Assembly (NCBI GenBank): GCA_934553185.1 | Contig: CAKTFF010000168.1 | Location: 1-5,606, forward strand | DNA: 5,606 nucleotides | Direction of reading: 5' to 3' | Origin: an uncultured Devosia sp. | GTDB lineage: Bacteria > Pseudomonadota > Alphaproteobacteria > Rhizobiales > Devosiaceae | Part shown: positions 5,281-5,606 of the stretch, piece after piece | How the letters are laid out: every line of letters starts with the position of its first letter | Position numbering within the stretch: the first letter of the stretch is position 1 | The notes under the pieces: generated by a model | The model's input: the letters and a program-made list of their open reading frames with translations, nothing else | The model's database searches: none | Told to the model about the DNA's origin: nothing | Position numbers and translations under genes: made by a program

Positions 5281-5606
5281 CCTGCGCCTCCCCAATCGGC
5301 GACCATGGACCCTGACGCTGTTCGATCAGGACTGCGTTGGCTGAACCAAGCCCCTTCGGCATTGCTTGCAGCCTTGGCCAGCCAACGAGCGATGGAAGGG
5401 GCAAGAAAGGCTGCCAATGACCCAAAGCCCGACAGCACGATAGGTCCAGAGCCGCCTATTGCGCCAGCTAATGGCGCGCCGTCAGCGCTAGCCAGCGAAT
5501 GGTAGTGCGACTGCCCGGCTTGGCAGAGAGTGCTGCGGGAGCTCATCAGCCCCCCGAGCAAACCGGCAACCATGTCGATCGTGCCCGGGCCATGCACGCG
5601 TATGCC
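5277..5606 (-). CDS. DAO-family FAD-dependent oxidoreductase, C-terminal end only
   Basis: The frame is open to the window edge, so the N-terminal FAD-binding Rossmann part lies outside and the start is not visible; the GTG at 5595-5597 is internal. The 109 visible residues end at TGA (5277-5279). The segment ADGAPLAGAIGGSGPIVLSG followed by FGSLAAFLAPSIARWLA is the C-terminal signature of the DAO fold (glycine oxidase, D-amino-acid dehydrogenase, sarcosine oxidase beta). In that fold a 'DGxPxxG' turn, a beta-strand and a glycine-rich helix start close over the flavin. Its stop overlaps the GTG of the SoxA-like gene by the 4-nt GTGA, which implies translational coupling and a stoichiometric complex. 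By analogy with sarcosine oxidase beta it should carry the active site that oxidises the amine or imino-acid substrate. The substrate cannot be read from this fragment. Confidence 0.85.
   Translation of the reverse strand, partial: GIRVHGPGTIDMVAGLLGGLMSSRSTLCQAGQSHYHSLASADGAPLAGAIGGSGPIVLSGFGSLAAFLAPSIARWLAKAASNAEGAWFSQRSPDRTASGSMVADWGGAG
5287..5293 (-). promoter_or_regulatory. Shine-Dalgarno GGGGAGG fixing the GTG start of the SoxA-like gene
   Basis: On the minus strand GGGGAGG lies 6 nt before GTG at 5278-5280. It is the strongest ribosome-binding element in the window and sits inside the 3' end of the upstream DAO-type gene. It decides between GTG at 5280 and the in-frame TTG at 5295, because the TTG itself overlaps the first base of the element. 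Confidence 0.8.

Noticed and set aside
5277..5597. A complete 106-codon small gene starting at GTG 5597
   Set aside because: The frame stays open to the window edge and the peptide matches only the C-terminal end of a DAO fold, so this is a partial larger gene.

Overview
The window looks like chromosomal DNA of an alphaproteobacterium, most likely of the Hyphomicrobiales (Rhizobium/Devosia-like). It is GC-rich, carries a PhoP/PhoQ-type (rhizobial FeuP/FeuQ-like) two-component pair and a small 17-kDa-antigen-type lipoprotein, and encodes a sarcosine-oxidase-alpha-like flavoprotein. The taxonomic call is an inference from protein character; no marker gene is present. No tRNA, rRNA, mobile element or CRISPR array was seen.

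Layout. Positions 1-125 (+) are the last 40 codons of an OmpR/PhoB-family response regulator. Positions 135-1508 (+) hold its sensor histidine kinase, which has two membrane segments, a HAMP linker, an H-box and a PhoQ-like ATPase domain. Positions 1567-2052 (+) encode a lipoprotein with a 17 kDa surface-antigen-type C-terminal domain. After an 87-bp gap with a perfect 8-bp inverted repeat comes a 395-residue, apparently all-helical cytoplasmic protein that I do not recognise (2140-3327, +). The minus strand from the right edge to 3289 is a two-gene operon. It begins with the C-terminal end of a DAO-type FAD oxidoreductase (5277-5606). A GTGA start/stop overlap then joins it to a 663-residue protein resembling the N-terminal two thirds of heterotetrameric sarcosine oxidase alpha (3289-5280).

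How the genes work together. The left part is a signalling unit: periplasmic sensing by the kinase, phosphotransfer to the regulator, and an envelope lipoprotein directly downstream that may share the transcript. The right part resembles an alpha/beta flavoenzyme for oxidising an amine, imino acid or N-methyl amino acid. The alpha-like subunit has lost the folate-binding core of the GcvT domain found in true sarcosine oxidase alpha and contains only one cysteine, so it should neither make methylene-THF nor hold a [2Fe-2S] cluster. The two halves of the window are transcribed toward each other and their coding regions overlap tail-to-tail by 39 bp.

The most unusual items are the truncated SoxA-like/DAO pair with unknown substrate, the operator-like palindrome overlapping a TATAAA box before the unknown gene, and that unknown gene itself. 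I see no defence system or other clearly new multi-gene machine.
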